64,000 nucleotides of DNA from Papaver somniferum (lineage: Eukaryota; Streptophyta; Magnoliopsida; Ranunculales; Papaveraceae): contig NC_039360.1 in assembly GCF_003573695.1 (NCBI RefSeq), positions 65,659,911-65,723,910 on the forward strand, given 5' to 3'. Shown here in pieces: positions 24,897 to 37,226 of this stretch. Both the position numbers and the translations under genes were made by a program. Below the pieces are notes generated by a model. That model saw nothing but the letters and a program-made list of their open reading frames with translations, had not been told where the DNA came from and did no database searches. Numbering within the stretch: position 1 is the stretch's first letter; each line of letters starts with the position of its first letter.

Positions 24897-25569
24897 TGTT
24901 GGGATTATATGTTTTAAAAACATTATTAATTTCCAATAAATTAGTGTCTCATTTAAATGATTTTATTGTGAAATTTATTCTTCCTTTAAAGAATAAATTA
25001 ATTTCGTTTTTAATGTCAAAAAACGTTTTTTGTTGAATTGGTTAATGATGCTAATTACCAACTTATTAATGCATTTCATTTAATCTTATTTAATTCTTTG
25101 ACTATTATAAATCATATTTTGATGAAGAATTGAGAGAGTAGTTGAAACATTTTTAGTGAGAGAGTTTTTCTTTTATGTTTTGGTGTTAAAAAGAACTTGG
25201 AGAGTTGTTGAAATCCTTTTTGTTGTGAGAGAGTTTTTCTTTTATGACTTGGGTTTACAAAAGAAAATATTTTTCGAGAAAGAAAAATAAGTGTGTGAAC
25301 ATCTCTTATTTTTCTAAATGAGTTTCTGAGCAAGAATGAAGTGTAGAAGTTTCACATCCTCTCACCGAGCAAGAGCGATTGTGTAAGAGATTAATCTCGG
25401 TTGTTTTATCCTGGGGACGACGCGCCATTGAAGAACTGCTTGCACAATCTTGAGCAGAACCGCGAAACGTCTTAAAGATAGCGACCTAGTCCGCGACTCA
25501 GCCATAATGTTGTTTATTTCGTGTTTGATTTATTTAATGTGCAGGCATAATTCGGCAATTGTTCCAACA
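24897..25569 (+). repeat. 3' LTR of copia element
   Basis: Intact TGTTGGG...CCAACA ends, preceded by the polypurine tract at 24886-24894. Its last 139 bp also occur at 38418 onward, inside the duplicated block next to the gypsy element. Confidence 0.85.
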
Positions 25570-25971
25570 AAACTGAATTATTGGGACTTCAAACATACGT
25601 CCATCAATTATTCATAGCTTATTTCTTTGTCTTATACTAAGTTTATAAATTTTGTTTCTACAATGCAATCATATTTGTATATGATTTTTAATTTATGCAT
25701 AGTAGTCATATAGGCCTCCTGTAAACGCAAGTTACAGGTGTAGTATAGCAAAAGAAATCATTGTGTATCATGAGATTTGTGAAATTATCGTTTGGGGAAG
25801 AAGTATTTTGAGATTTTTCACCCACGGATCAGGGATGTTTAATTGGGATCAAGGACATCATAGGTATTTCAATAATTTGTTTAAAAGTCAAATCCCTCCC
25901 TAAAATTTTTATTCCCTCCTCATAATCTTTCCCTCTGCATATCAATTCTTTCCCTCCTATTAACAAGTCTC

Positions 25972-26077
25972 TAGCGCTTTAGACTTAGCAACATAGTCCC
26001 AATTTTTAAAACCAGACCTGTTTCACCTTGTCTCTTGTTCCACCAAAAATTCCTTTGAATGTTGTATAATTCATTTG
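25972..26077 (-). pseudogene. LINE fragment between hAT-like and gypsy elements
   Basis: On the minus strand the frame NELYNIQRNFWWNKRQGETG continues directly from the LINE frame ending MPKKLT at 40022 when the gypsy element and one ATTTG copy are removed. It then continues through WDYVAKSKAL into LGGLNIKKT at 17765 when the hAT-like element is removed. This proves that the pieces are one LINE. Confidence 0.8.
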
Positions 26078-27019
26078 TGTGTGTACATATTTCATCATCG
26101 AACACGTGTATATTGGAAGATACGTGGAGAGCATGCAGGCAAAGTCATCAAAACACGATGACACACGCCCATAGACAAGAATCCTATCCCGGCGACGTCG
26201 GATCTTTGCCCGAACAAATCTAAGGGCAGAAGTTAAAAGATGCACCGAAAACACGATGTACTGCGGAGCGCCAAATAACTCCCGAAGAGTTACTTTATCT
26301 CATCCCCAAAAGAAGCTAAGATCAACGGTGAAGAGAAAGTTAACTGACATGGACGTGACAGGGGCAGAAGACACTTGTATGACACGAGCAGGCGCCTCAA
26401 CTACCCGCATTAAACACTCTGAGCAGTATACGTGTCGATCAACCCGTGGAACGAACGAGGATGGCTCTGCGTGATCAAGTAATGAACGAAGACCTCCGCG
26501 TGATGGACACAAAACACTAGAAGATAAGGTTCCAACGGCCCTCAGAAATGGGTCCCACACTCTAACCCTATAAATACCCCCTCTCCACCAAGAGTGAGGG
26601 GATCGGAAAAATCAGGGAGAAAAGGAGAGAGAAAGATTGTGAGTGTAAGTTAGTCCTTTACAATATACAGACCTATGTAAACTCCAAAGTCACTCGACTA
26701 TCCCTGTAACCATCAAGTATATAGTGAAAAAACAACCCCGTCGATGTAGGCCTTAGTGTTGAACCACGTAAATCCCAGTCTTATTTACATTTCAGCACTT
26801 TATATTCGCCTAATGCTCCTTGAGTTTTACTTTTATACTTCGTTTTCTTTATCTTCCCCTACGTAAATGCCCCTCGCGATGTTATTAGATGAGGCTATGA
26901 TAAACCCGAGGGTTTTGAGCCAAGGAATCAATGCAATCGTATTATCAGTGCGAGAAGGTACCTAGAGTGCGAACATTGTTTGTGAACATATAGATGCCCT
27001 CGTGATTTACGTGTTCACA
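26078..27019 (+). repeat. Gypsy 5' LTR (copy A), 942 bp
   Basis: Starts TGTGTGTACATATTTC and ends GTGTTCACA. Contains a TATA-like CCTATAAATACCCCC at about 26568, a good candidate for the element's promoter, with a CTCTCCACCAAGAG stretch downstream. Nearly identical to 39075-40016 and, over its first 444 bp, to 37978-38421. Confidence 0.9.
26568..26580 (+). promoter_or_regulatory. LTR promoter TATA box
   Basis: CTATAAATACCCC inside the 5' LTR, about 440 bp before the LTR end. The same motif is at 39567 in copy C. Confidence 0.55.
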
Positions 27020-27045
27020 ATTTGACGCTAGAAACAGGGACTTCG
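27020..27045 (+). other. Gypsy primer-binding region
   Basis: ATTTGACGCTAGAAACAGGG directly follows the 5' LTR. It resembles the TTTGGCGC(C/T)AGAA sites of Tat/Ogre elements with one G-to-A change. The first five bases coincide by chance with the target-site duplication ATTTG. Confidence 0.6.
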
Positions 27046-27419
27046 TCCCGGTAAAAGATTTATCTTATCCTGTGATTTCATATTAAATTAGCATATGATT
27101 GCTCTACTTCATTAGCTCTGGCAGTATCTGTCGAAGCAATTCAAACTGGTTAAAAGATTTATTGCTTAGATCCATGGATTTACATTTTTTAGATCTCGTA
27201 CGGACTTGTCTTTCCGGTGGGTTTTTGAAAAATTTCAAAAAGATCTACGTGCATTTTCAAAGGGATCCTTTCACGTATCCACATACCTTCAATGAACCCG
27301 CATTTTTAAAAGTTCTCTGTGGCCCTCGGGCTGTTTTTTTTCTGTCTTGGAGTAATGAATTTCGTAAACTAACCCGATCCGCACGGACATTTCTGTTTCT
27401 CGCTGTTTGAAATTTCCTT

Positions 27420-28740
27420 GTGCAGAAAGAAAACGACAGCACGATTGAAAAGATGCAGGAAGCAGGAAAATCCAAAGCCTCGTCAAAGGAAGCACCAAGG
27501 ACAACCGCGGTCATCACCCGGAGCAAGCAGAAAGGAGACAAAGCCAAAATAACTAGTCAGAGACAGGACACTGCGGAAATCACTTCGCCTATGAACGCTA
27601 ACTCCGTTGCAGCCGCGGCCCTCAGAGCAGCGGCATCGAAGTACAGTACGGCAGCGGCAGCCCCAAAGGCTGCGGAAGCCAGCAAAACTCTTGTTACGAA
27701 TCAATCTCACCAACCAAAATAAAGGGTGGATGAATCCAGAACACATCAACCCGCGCACCCGCCAACCTTCGGAATGCCATCAACAAACGAACAGAATCAA
27801 ACTGTGTCGGTGAGCACTCCGCCCGATTTGGAAATGCCAACAATCGAAGCTGAACCTCCACCACCTTTAGTACAAACCATAGAAGAAGGCGGCACCATGG
27901 ACGCAGTAGCACGAGCGGGGACTCCCAATCAGGGGTCAAACCAATCACATCGACTGATGGCTGAGCTTGAAGAATTGAATAATATCCAGCAGGTTTACGC
28001 AGATGCTGCAGTTCTGCTGGACAGAGAAAACCAAGATTTAAAAGACCGGATTTCCCTAAGCATGAAGACCAGCCAACAACTTGATGAGGCAAATTCAAAG
28101 GCACCAGAACCAAATCGAGACCGAAGAGTCATCGTAGCAGCCAATGGAGACACGACTAGGGGAAGTAGCATCTGACCCAGATTACAATGACGGAGAGTCA
28201 GACTATCACGAGCAGAAGAGCGTAGGGCATCACCGCGCGATGGAAGAGCTACGTGATGAAATGATGGCCGAGATCAGGCAATTAAAAAGTAGACAAGGCG
28301 GGGGAAGGTTAGAAGAGGTCATGAGAGAGGCTAACTCCACGCCTCTAACTCATCGCCTGGCCAACACCCCTATTCCGCTGAAATGCCCTGTCCCGACGTT
28401 CGAATGCTATGAAGGATCCAGTGATCCCGCTGCACATATTCGGTATTATAACCGTGTCTTAGCTAGATGGAGTCAGAACGACGTCGTACTCTGTAGATAC
28501 TTCCCGTCAAGCCTGAAGGGATCGGCATTGTCTTGGTTTGATAATCTGCCGCCAGACTCCATCCACTCCTACGACCAACTCGCAGAAAATTTCTTAAGAA
28601 CTTACATGTACAACAAGACTGTTAACACCGGAATGGATAAGCTCTTTTCACTGGCAATTGGCTACAAGGAAACCACGAGGGAATACACTAACAGATGGCA
28701 CAAGATCTGCCAAGCCATAGAAAGTGTGGACCAGTGGTAA
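27420..28740 (+). pseudogene. Gypsy gag, broken
   Basis: The frame from 27420 is an Ala/Lys-rich leader, stops at a TAA (27720-27722), continues in the same frame to about 28170, then shifts frame at about 28150. The next frame (28144-28740) carries the retrotransposon gag core: PVPTFECYEGSSDPAAHI, LKGSALSWFDNLPPDSI and a WHKICQAIE end. The central part is predicted helical (LEELNNIQQVYADAAVLLD). A further frame change at about 28700-28735 leads into the gag C-terminus and protease. At least three lesions. Confidence 0.85.
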
Positions 28741-30122
28741 GTATCAACTGCTACAAGTGGGGATTAGACCGAATGAGTTCACTATTTTTTGAGATTCATG
28801 GAAGCGTCCCTAAGACGGAGGGATATCTTCGAATAATTATTGAAAATCACGCTCGTCTTGAAGAAATCCAGCGTGAAAACCCGAGGGCGTACACGCAGAG
28901 GTCTCACCGTACCAATTCAGCAGAACAAACCAATGGGGCCAAAAGGAATTGCTCAGTGGAGCGGCCTCACGAATACAGGAAGGAACGAAGGGATGAACGA
29001 CGAACAGGCGACCGAAAATTCGAAGATCATGTTTACACGAAGCTCAACGCTAGCTATGATCGGATCCTGCGAGAGATCAAAGGAAGGGAAAACCTGGAGT
29101 GGCCATGGTCTAAGGGAAAACAACCCCCGAGAACCGAGAAGTCTAAAGATTACTGTGAATATCACTGCTTCAACGGACACCAGACCGAAAAATGTAAAAA
29201 CCTCAAAATAATGATCCAAAAATTAATTGATGCTGGCGAGCTCAAACATTACGTACGAAAGGATGTCGCCGAGGATAGATCCAAACGAACCAAGCCAGTC
29301 CAACTTCCAGAAGGGAACCGCACAATCAACACCATCTCGTGTTCTGAAGCCGCAGGGCCCTCACTTACAACACAGATAGGAAAGAGGTTACGGAAGCAGT
29401 TCGAAGACCGCTGCGAATTGTATAAGATCGATGGGATAGAGGTGGACGATCACGAAGAGTGGATGGACTCACCTATTATCTTCGATGCTGAAGATATCAA
29501 AGAAGATATGGAAGACCATAACGACCCCCTGGTCCTCACACTACCAGTGGCTGGATGTAACCTTAAAAAAATCCTCATAGACGGGGGAAGCTCAGTGAAC
29601 GTTCTATTCTACGACGCATTCAAACGAATGAAGCTCCATGAAGAACATCTAATGACCTCTTATTACACCATCTACGGATTCAATGGAGCACCCACAAAGC
29701 CATTGGGAGACATCGTGTTGCAAGTTGACGCTGGACCCATGAAATTAGAAACACGATTCAGCGTGGTGGACGCCCCATCCCCCTACAACGCCATTATTGG
29801 ACGAAAATGGTTACATAAACTCAAGGGAGTGGCGGCAACGTACTACCAATATCTCAGATTCCCAACACCTGAGGGAGTAATGGAAATCAAGGGAGATCGG
29901 GTCTCTGCAAGAGATTTCCAAGCCACTCAGGATCGTATCAACAACGAACAAGAAGAGCAGCGAAAAACCCGAAGAATTAAAAATAAAGAAGCCGCGAAAG
30001 AGAAGGCCATAGACCTGTTCCTCAACGAAACTACAGGAAAGGGCTTGACAAAAGATGATAATGTACTAAGCACAGAGACAAGTACTTCAGCAGCTAACGA
30101 AAGACAGAAACATACCAAATAG
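28741..30122 (+). pseudogene. Gypsy gag C-terminus and aspartic protease
   Basis: This open stretch holds the zinc motif CEYHCFNGHQTEKC (about 29155-29196) and an aspartic protease with LIDGGSSVNVLF (about 29574-29609), the plant Tat form of the D(T/S)G active site, plus APSPYNAIIGRKWL, the ILGR-like flap/end motif. It ends with a Lys/Glu-rich tail at a TAG (30120-30122). The core here is intact, but it is out of frame with upstream gag. Confidence 0.85.
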
Positions 30123-30655
30123 CAATCAAAGAACGTCCCAGTCCTCGGGGACCCGAAGCCGGTGTTCACGCCAGTAGAGCCCGTAAAAGAAATCAACATA
30201 GGAACGGAAGAAAACCCGAAGATGATCAAAGTAGGGACCATAATGGACGAAAGAAGAGAAGATTTTCTAACCAAATTACTTAAAGAATACGCGGATGTAT
30301 TCGCCTGGAAGCTAGGAGATATGCCGGGGATTGACCCGAAAGTAATCCAACACGAGCTACGCATCATACCAGGCACACCCCCGTTCAGGCAGAAAATTAG
30401 AAAAGTTGCACCAGAGTATCATAAGGCAGTGGAAAAAGAACTTCGGAAACTACTAGACGCAGGATTTATCGAGGAAGTCAAGTACCCTACATGGATCTCT
30501 AACATGGTCGTCGTTCCTAAGAAAAATGGAGGGGTTAGAATATGCATCGATTTTACTAACCTCAACAAGGCATTCCAAAGGACAGCTATCCCCTTCCAAG
30601 CATAGATCAGCTGGTAGAAACAGTAGAAGGATATGAAGAACTGTCATTCATGGAT
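30123..30655 (+). pseudogene. Gypsy reverse transcriptase, N-terminal part
   Basis: The frame 30162-30605 carries FAWKLGDMPGIDP, then PPFRQKIRKVAPE, YPTWISNMVVVPKKNGGVRI and CIDFTNLNKA, the start of the RT fingers. A frameshift follows before DQLVETVEGYEELSFMDGHFG. The catalytic Y/F-X-DD region and thumb are missing: the sequence jumps to the RNase H connection (QKLRTYFLTHFVRV) within about 50 bp. Confidence 0.85.
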
Positions 30656-31380
30656 GGACATTTTGGTATGGGCTACTCAAAAGCTGAGAACCTACTTCCT
30701 AACTCACTTTGTCCGGGTCCCATGCAAAGCACCACTGGAAGCAGTCCTCAAAAGCGCGGGAAAAGTGGGCAGAATAGCCAAGTGGAACACCCACCTGGAC
30801 CAATTCAACATCATTCATGAAATTCAACATTCTCGAAAATCCCAAGTTTTGGCAGATTTCTTAGCAGACCTCCCCCTGGACAACGACGAAGATATTAAGG
30901 GAATACCAGAAGCCGAGGAAGAAAGCAAGGATCCAATGGATATCCTCGAACCCGCGAGTCAAATACAATGAGAAGTCTTCGTCGACGGTTCCAAAAATAA
31001 GGAAGGAGCAGGAATAGGCATTGTCATCACCACCCCAACCGTAGAAAGGATTGTACAAGCACTCAGGTTAGAATTCAAAGAGCATACCAACAACATCGTC
31101 GATTACGAGGCAGTCGTACATGCCCTCCGTGTAATAATATAAATAGGGGTAACCGATGTAAGACTGACAAGTGATTCGCAGCTTGTCATACGGCAAATAG
31201 GGCTCGAGTACAATGTGTAAGATGACACCCTCTCAGCTTACATGGCCTTGGTCCAAACATTGGCATCACAAATTCCGAACATCAAGTTCCGGCACTTATG
31301 CAGAAGGGATCTCAGGCACGCGGATGCCCTAGCATATATATCATCCATGTTGAAGGATAAAAGCGTCGAAGCTATTAAAA
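30656..31380 (+). pseudogene. Gypsy RNase H region
   Basis: QKLRTYFLTH, KVGRIAKWNTHLDQF and SQVLADFLADLPL precede VFVDGSKNKEGAGIGIV (about 30978), the RNase H start with its first catalytic Asp. Then come LTSDSQLVIRQI and DLRHADALAYISS. Stops occur at about 30969, 31139 and 31217. Confidence 0.8.
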
Positions 31381-32840
31381 TAACAAGGGTATACAAGCCT
31401 TCGATTGCATCTCAATTCTCCTTCGCTACCAATCAAGATACAACGGAAGAAAATATCGAAGACCGGGTAGGAGAAGACATCCATAACGATTTTGACGAAG
31501 AAGATATCCTGTCAAGAGCAAATCAAGACGAAGACTTCAGCAACGAAGATGATTGGATAATGGTGATCCATGCGTTTCTCAAAAAGGGAAGCTTACCCGC
31601 GGATCATAAACAAGCTAGGAAAATACTCTCCAAAGTAGGAAGATATGATCTCCGGGATGGGGTCCTGTACAAGAAATCCTTCCTCGGACCGTTACTACGT
31701 TGCTTATCCCGGAAAGAGGGGCATCGAATTCTAAACGACATCCATTATGGTGACGCAGGGAATCATAGCGGCATGAGATCACTAGCCGACAAAGCAAAAA
31801 CGCAAGGATATTACTGGCCCACAATGATACAGGATGCCGCAAGGATGTCCCGACGGTGTGAAGAATGTCAGCGCTTCGCCAAAAAGATACACGCGCCGGC
31901 AACAATGTTAAATTCTGTAGATAGCCCGTGGCCATTTGCAAAATGGGGCATAGATATCGTCGGGCCTTTCGTCGAAGGGTCAGGGAAAAGACGATTTTTG
32001 ATAGTAGCCACGGACTACTTCAGTAAATGGGTGGAAGCTAAAGCCTTAGCCAGGATCAGAGACGTGGATGTGTTTACTTTCATATTCCAGAACATCATTT
32101 GCAGGTTCGGCATACCAGCAGAAATCGTGTCCGATAATGGTAAGCAATTACAGGGGAAAAACATAGACATGCTCTTCGATACTTTCAAATAAGGAAGAAC
32201 AAATCCACCCCCATATACCCTCAAAGCAATGGACAGGCGGAAGCCACTAACAAGACCCTCGCCCTTATCCTCAAAAAACAATTAGACGAACATAAGGGGC
32301 GATGGTGTGAACAGTTGCATAATGTGTTATGGGCATAAAACAACAAGAAGATCTGCCACTGGGGAATCCCCGTTTCTCCTCACTTATGGAGCTGAAGCAG
32401 TCATCCCAACAGAGATCCTCATGCCAACCACAAAGACCGAAGCATGGGAGAAAAATCTCACAACAGACATGATGTTAGAGAGATTGGACGATCTAGAAGG
32501 AAGAAGGGAAGCAGCATTGCAGAAGATGGAAAATTATCAACGAAGACTAGCAAGGGAGTACAACAAAAAGGTAAAGCTTCGAAATTTTGTAGAGGGGCAG
32601 TATGTGTTGAGAACAATCCCACAGTATCAACGAGAAAAGAGATGGGGAAAGTTAGCACCTACGTGGGGAGGACCTTTTATAATACACGACATTGCGGGAA
32701 ACGGTTCCTACTACCTTCGCAATCTGAAAGGCGAGGTCCTCCGGCATCCTTGGAATGCTAAGTGGCTTAAACATATTACCCATAGGAGCAACGCAGCTTT
32801 GCATCTGCGTGAAGAAGACCAGAAGAAGAAGGCAGCGTGA
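31381..32840 (+). pseudogene. Gypsy integrase, broken
   Basis: The zinc domain is H...NHSGMRSL...CEECQRFA (about 31742-31878), then the catalytic core with GIDIVGPF (first Asp, about 31953) and VSDNGKQL (second Asp, about 32131). A stop at 32190 and a frame change follow, with GQAEATNKTL (Glu) in another frame at about 32234. The last open frame (32307-32840) carries TGESPFLLTYGAEAVIP, then a helical segment and the SH3-like end WGGPFIIHDIAGNGSYYL. All three catalytic acids can be found, but in different frames. Confidence 0.85.
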
Positions 32841-33420
32841 CCGCTCTACATGTTTCTATCTCTGGACGAGGAATTGCAGGCCTCAACCTATCAATCAAAC
32901 AAGCTTTCTAAAATTCAAGTAAACAAAACCTATCAACAATATTGGGGAAAGTAGTTAATCTACAATCTCTCAGGGCTCCCCCATCAGTGTCCATAAGTGT
33001 AAGACCAGGGGGAAGGCACCCAGCAGAAAGAGATACCCAACCAATCTTAAGGCAACGGGTCGACGGAATGGGTGTATGTAAATATTTTAACCCCATATCC
33101 TAGAACGTTGCCTCGGCCCCCACCGTCTGGGAATCCTCTGGCCAAGGGTTCGCCAGCGGGGTGACAGGTCTCCGATCACGAAGGTACCTCCCTTCGGTAT
33201 CGCACCCAAACACTTAAAAAACTTCTTTTGTTTTTAGTGTCCTTCTCACAATGCTTAAAATAAACAACAAACTGATATTGCAGGTATATCAAAAAAATGA
33301 TCCATTTCATAAAGGTTGGTTACAAAAAGCGGCAAGGCCAATACAAGGAATACACATCAAAAATATTCTTTTTACAAAATACTAGCAAAATCTAACGGAA
33401 GGATAATGATGCCGCGGTCT
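32841..33420. other. Gypsy non-coding spacer between pol and antisense gene
   Basis: GC-richer than the genomic flanks, no open frame. Contains CCCCCATCAGTGTCC and GCCAGCGGGGTGACAGG stretches. It separates converging transcription units. Confidence 0.5.
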
Positions 33421-36400
33421 CTACTTAGATGATGCCGCCCCATCAGCAGGGTTGTTCCGAAGAGTTGAAGGGACGCTCCCACCAGATGAGGGTCCCGAGG
33501 AGCCAGGCAAGGAGGCAGGTACTGGACGACGCGGATAGCTCTTCACGAGGCCATGCTCGGTCTTAAGGCCAAGCTCAATCTTCTCCAGCATCTTGTTTGT
33601 CTCCTCAGCCAATTGACACCGAGCCTTATGCATAATAACTGTCGTCCGCTGTTGGGCTTGGGATAACAACGAAGATAGACGATTCACTTCTTTAGAAGCA
33701 GCACCAACGGCCTCCTCGCGGGATGCCGCCAAACTCTTAAAATGATTAGTCTGTTCTTCCTGCTGCGCTAAGGAAGATTGAGCCTTTTCAAATTTTTCAT
33801 TTGCAACGCGGAGTTGTCCCTCGAGCTCTGAAAAAGACAACACCAGGGAGTTAGCACAGAAAAAAAGACACAATCACACTCGATGAAATAGGGTTATACC
33901 TTCGACACAAGCCGAAGCCTCTTCATACTCATTAACAACCGCATCTCGCGCTTCATCAAGATGGTCATATTCCGCGGATAATTTCTTATAATCTAGTTGA
34001 AGGTTGGTGAGAGTAAATTGACTGGCATCTAATTCTACCTGCTTCATCGAATCCATGTGACGAAGGTGGTTGACTTCGTTGTTTATCTCTGATACCCCTT
34101 TGCTAAGTCTGTACATACATACTTCAAGATTTCTCTCAGACTCAGCCTGGCGGGCTATTTCAGCGCGAGACGCAGCAAGGGTTGCTTAGAGCCCCAACTT
34201 CGGCTCTGGCATCGTCCCTTTCTCTGGTAAGACACACATGCTCTCCTTAACTCCCGGAAAAGGAAGGGAGCGAGCCTTTCGTAATTCCTCTTCCAGAAGA
34301 TGTATCCTAGACTCCAACAATGAAGTGCGCTCACGGGATTCCCGCAGATTCTCACGTGTCCACAGCAGTACCATTGAACAAAGTACGGTCATGGTTATAC
34401 AGATTCTGCATATCAACCATTTGAACATGCCTTGCGCGCCATACCTCAGCCCGAGCGTCCCACTTTTTGGCTTCGCTCTTAATTTTCTCGACCAGCTCTT
34501 TGATACGAGATTTTTGCCGTGCCCTTTCGTTTCGAAGCCATATCAGCTCGGGGACGCCACCCACTGGAGATAGGGTGGGGAGACTCAGACAGAACAACTA
34601 AGTAATATAGGAATTACGACACTGCGAGGGTAAAAGAGGAAAAAGAACCAAACCTGTGAAAGCTGAAACTTGGCCGCGAGTTTGCTCTAACTCAGCGCGA
34701 ACGGCAGCAAGCTCTGAACGAAGACCAGCCTCCGCTTCACCCAGCCTTTCTTTCTCTTTAAGGCTTTTCTTCAGTTCTTCTATTTCCACCTCAGCCGCAG
34801 ATAATTCCTTTTCTCTGTGACGAAGCTTAGCCTCCAGCTTCAAAGATTTCGCTTTAAAGAATGATACAGCACATGGTTACAATGCTCACTCCTCATCATC
34901 TACACATCAAAACGGCAAACATTATTACACCGAAGGATTCAATCGTCACGAAGAGATATGTACGAAGACTTACCTCCAAGACACGCTGCTGAGGAAAACC
35001 ATATTGGTACCCATCGGCTATGGCCATCATATCCGCGACAGAAGTAGGAGGCTCCGATACGAGGGTAGCTTCGGGAACACTCAAGCTTTTCCCCCACATC
35101 TCAGATACCCGCGCCTTGGAAGATAGTTCCATCATCCGACGGGTAAGCATCGGAATCCTTTTCACCAGCAACCACCGGGGCAGGATGAGGGACAAACAGC
35201 AGACCCTTTTTCTTGAGCCAATCCATTATGGCGTCCTCACCCTCAAACGTCAGCGAATGAGGGAAATCCTCGGAAGGCGAGTCAACCACGGACTTCCCCT
35301 TTGCTGATATTGCCCCATCAGCACAAGTTTCGGCATCAACATGCGCATGATCATCCGCGCCCCCATCCTGAACAGCAGCGTCTTCCTTACCAGAACCCCC
35401 GAGCACATCCCAATCATCATTGGGGGAAAGCAGAGAGAAGTCTTCAGGAAAATCGAGAGCATCGTCAAAGAGTTCCCCTGCGGAATAAATCCTGTCAAAA
35501 GAGAACTCTTGAGAAATGGTGGGGAGAGTTTCCGCAGCATCACCAGCAGGAACAGACATATCAGCGATAACACTGCCGTCAGCTACCGCGGCATTATTTC
35601 TCCCTCATCACCATCACAACCCGCACCAATCTCCTCCTCGACATTAGGAGGGGAAGTATCAGTGCGTTCTTCCCCATCATAAATCTCCTCATCCTCGGCA
35701 AACTCTTCGTTTACCGGACTGGTAACTTCTTCATGAACCTCAGCCTCACCCGTCACAATGGTAGAAGACTTCTTCGGCCCAATCTTTTTCTTCTTCGACA
35801 CCTGCAAACCAACACGTTCCACAAAAAGAGTTATTTTTTCCTCGAAAAGTTTGATTTTTTTTAAAAAAAGGAGGAGAGGCGCGGCCAGAATCTGCAATAA
35901 CCATACCCTGATAGTAGTGGCACTCTTCGGTGGAAGTATAGCACCAGAACCTTCCTCCTCGTCTCCTTCAACGACGTCTAGGGCATAAGGAAAGTTCATG
36001 CCTTCGAAATTTAAACGCCAGGGACAGAAATCTCCATAACGAGCAGGAGGAGATTCACGTGGCCTGCTACTCTCAGAAGGACGCCAACCGCGCGGACCGG
36101 GAATCCAACCGTACGCCCAAGGACCAACAATTTCAATAACAGTAGCGTGCCACTCATAATCATGGTCACGCTTGATCCTCTCACGTGCCGGAAAAAGTTT
36201 CCGCTGACTAGACCCCTCGGTGCCTGGAACATACTTCAGTTTGGCATCGCTCACCTCACTTAACAGACGAATTTCGCCCCGAGGAGCAGCGAGATTCCGA
36301 AGGCTAACACTCCACGGTTTACGGTTCCTACTATTGACGTAATCACCAAAGGAGTTGTTGAAGTTTTCAGGAGTATACCATTCCCTCTCCGCGGGATTTG

Positions 36401-37226
36401 GAACGTAACACGTCATCGTCGTCTCCCCCTTACTCCGCAGATAACACTCCCTCAGTGCACGGATATAATTCCCCGATAATTGCGACAAAAAACGACTGTG
36501 AGTATTGGTGGAAGAGCCTTCAGGACCAGCAAGCACATCGTAATAAAAGGGGTCACCAGACTTGTACAACGGCAGCATAAGACCCGCCTCGAAGGATCCA
36601 ACCGTAGTCAACAGGTGAAACTCATCAAACTGATACTTCGAGATGAGCTCATAAGTAATATCATCCTCAGGGGCATAGAAACGAACCTCGAAGGCTTGAA
36701 GCTCATGCTTTTCCTTGAAAACTTCAAGGTCAATATGCTTGAACGTAACTTTCTTCTTGCTGACCGAAACGTTGCGTATCACCGGGGCAGCCTCATCCTA
36801 TTCCGCGGGATCGGACGAACCAACAAAAGCCTCAGAAGCTCTTCTTTTCAAAGAAGGATTCTTAGAAGATTCAGCTCTCGGGACACCACCTTTGGTGTTC
36901 TTACCTTTGAAAGAAAGTACTGGAGGTGGCGGCAGAGGGTGCTGCACGGGCACTACAGAACACAGAGGAGGAACATCAAAGGCGACACCACGAGGAGGTG
37001 TCTGCGTACACCTAACGTCATCACGAGGACAAGAAACCGCACGATCGGCAGCGTTTCGAGACCCGGAAGGATTTTTTGAGGGACCCTCTTTCCTAGGAGG
37101 AGAGGCCTTCGCCCCAGAAGAAGAAACTCTAATACCACGGGGATCCATTTGAGACTCTCTGCGCGGAGGAGATCTCGGTAGACTAGAACCCGGAGTTTGA
37201 TAAGGAAGCCGCGGACGGTCAGACAT
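33421..37226 (-). pseudogene. Antisense five-exon coiled-coil gene carried by the gypsy element
   Basis: Minus-strand exons with GT/AG junctions: 37226-35907, 35801-34974, 34851-34654, 34563-33900, 33827-33421. Exon 1 starts MSDRPRLPYQTPGSS, a Pro/Ser/Arg-rich lead, then a conserved-looking globular part (FEVRFYAPEDDITYEL, FSFEAG-like SFEAGLMLPLY, YIRALRECYLRSKGET, IVGPWAYGWIPGPRGWRP). Exon 2 is acidic. Exons 3-5 are strongly heptad-like (for example VEIEELKKSLKEKERLGEAE and SRIHLLEEELRKAR), so a long coiled coil. Lesions: TAG at 36800-36798, TAA at about 34187, and frame changes near 35585, 35150 and 34370. Grande- and RIRE2-like Tat elements are known to carry extra or antisense ORFs in this place. 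The protein's function is unknown to me. Confidence 0.75.

Larger units (their letters stand above)
18174..25569 (+). mobile_element. Ty1/copia LTR retrotransposon, decayed, with nested solo LTR
   Basis: Two LTRs of about 675 bp (18174-18849 and 24897-25569) are about 97% alike, with TGTTGGGATT start and CCAACA end. The polypurine tract AAGTGGGGG sits just before the 3' LTR, the usual copia arrangement. Flanks are GAACT and AAACT, a 5-bp duplication with one change. The interior has lost open frames; copia-like remnants survive near the right end. A 1959-bp solo LTR (21247-23205) has inserted into it. Confidence 0.8.
17774..25971. mobile_element. hAT-like element split by a copia insertion
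   Basis: Its left end is GAGTTCTGTTATTAGGAGG (17774) and its right end, on the minus strand, GAGACTTGTTAATAGGAGGG (25971). These terminal inverted repeats match those of the intact relative at 53113-54069. Eight-base flanks are TAGAGCTT (17766-17773) and TAGCGCTT (25972-25979), 7 of 8 identical. Without the copia insertion (18174-25569) the element is only about 0.8 kb, so it is non-autonomous. Confidence 0.7.

Noticed and set aside
26256..26560. Repeated short frames in the gypsy LTRs on both strands
   Set aside because: Present in all three LTR copies only because the LTR is repeated; no known LTR-encoded protein matches.
27257..28113. Minus-strand frames opposite gypsy gag
   Set aside because: Shadows of the GC-richer gag reading frame; no splice sites or domains, unlike the antisense gene at 33421-37226.
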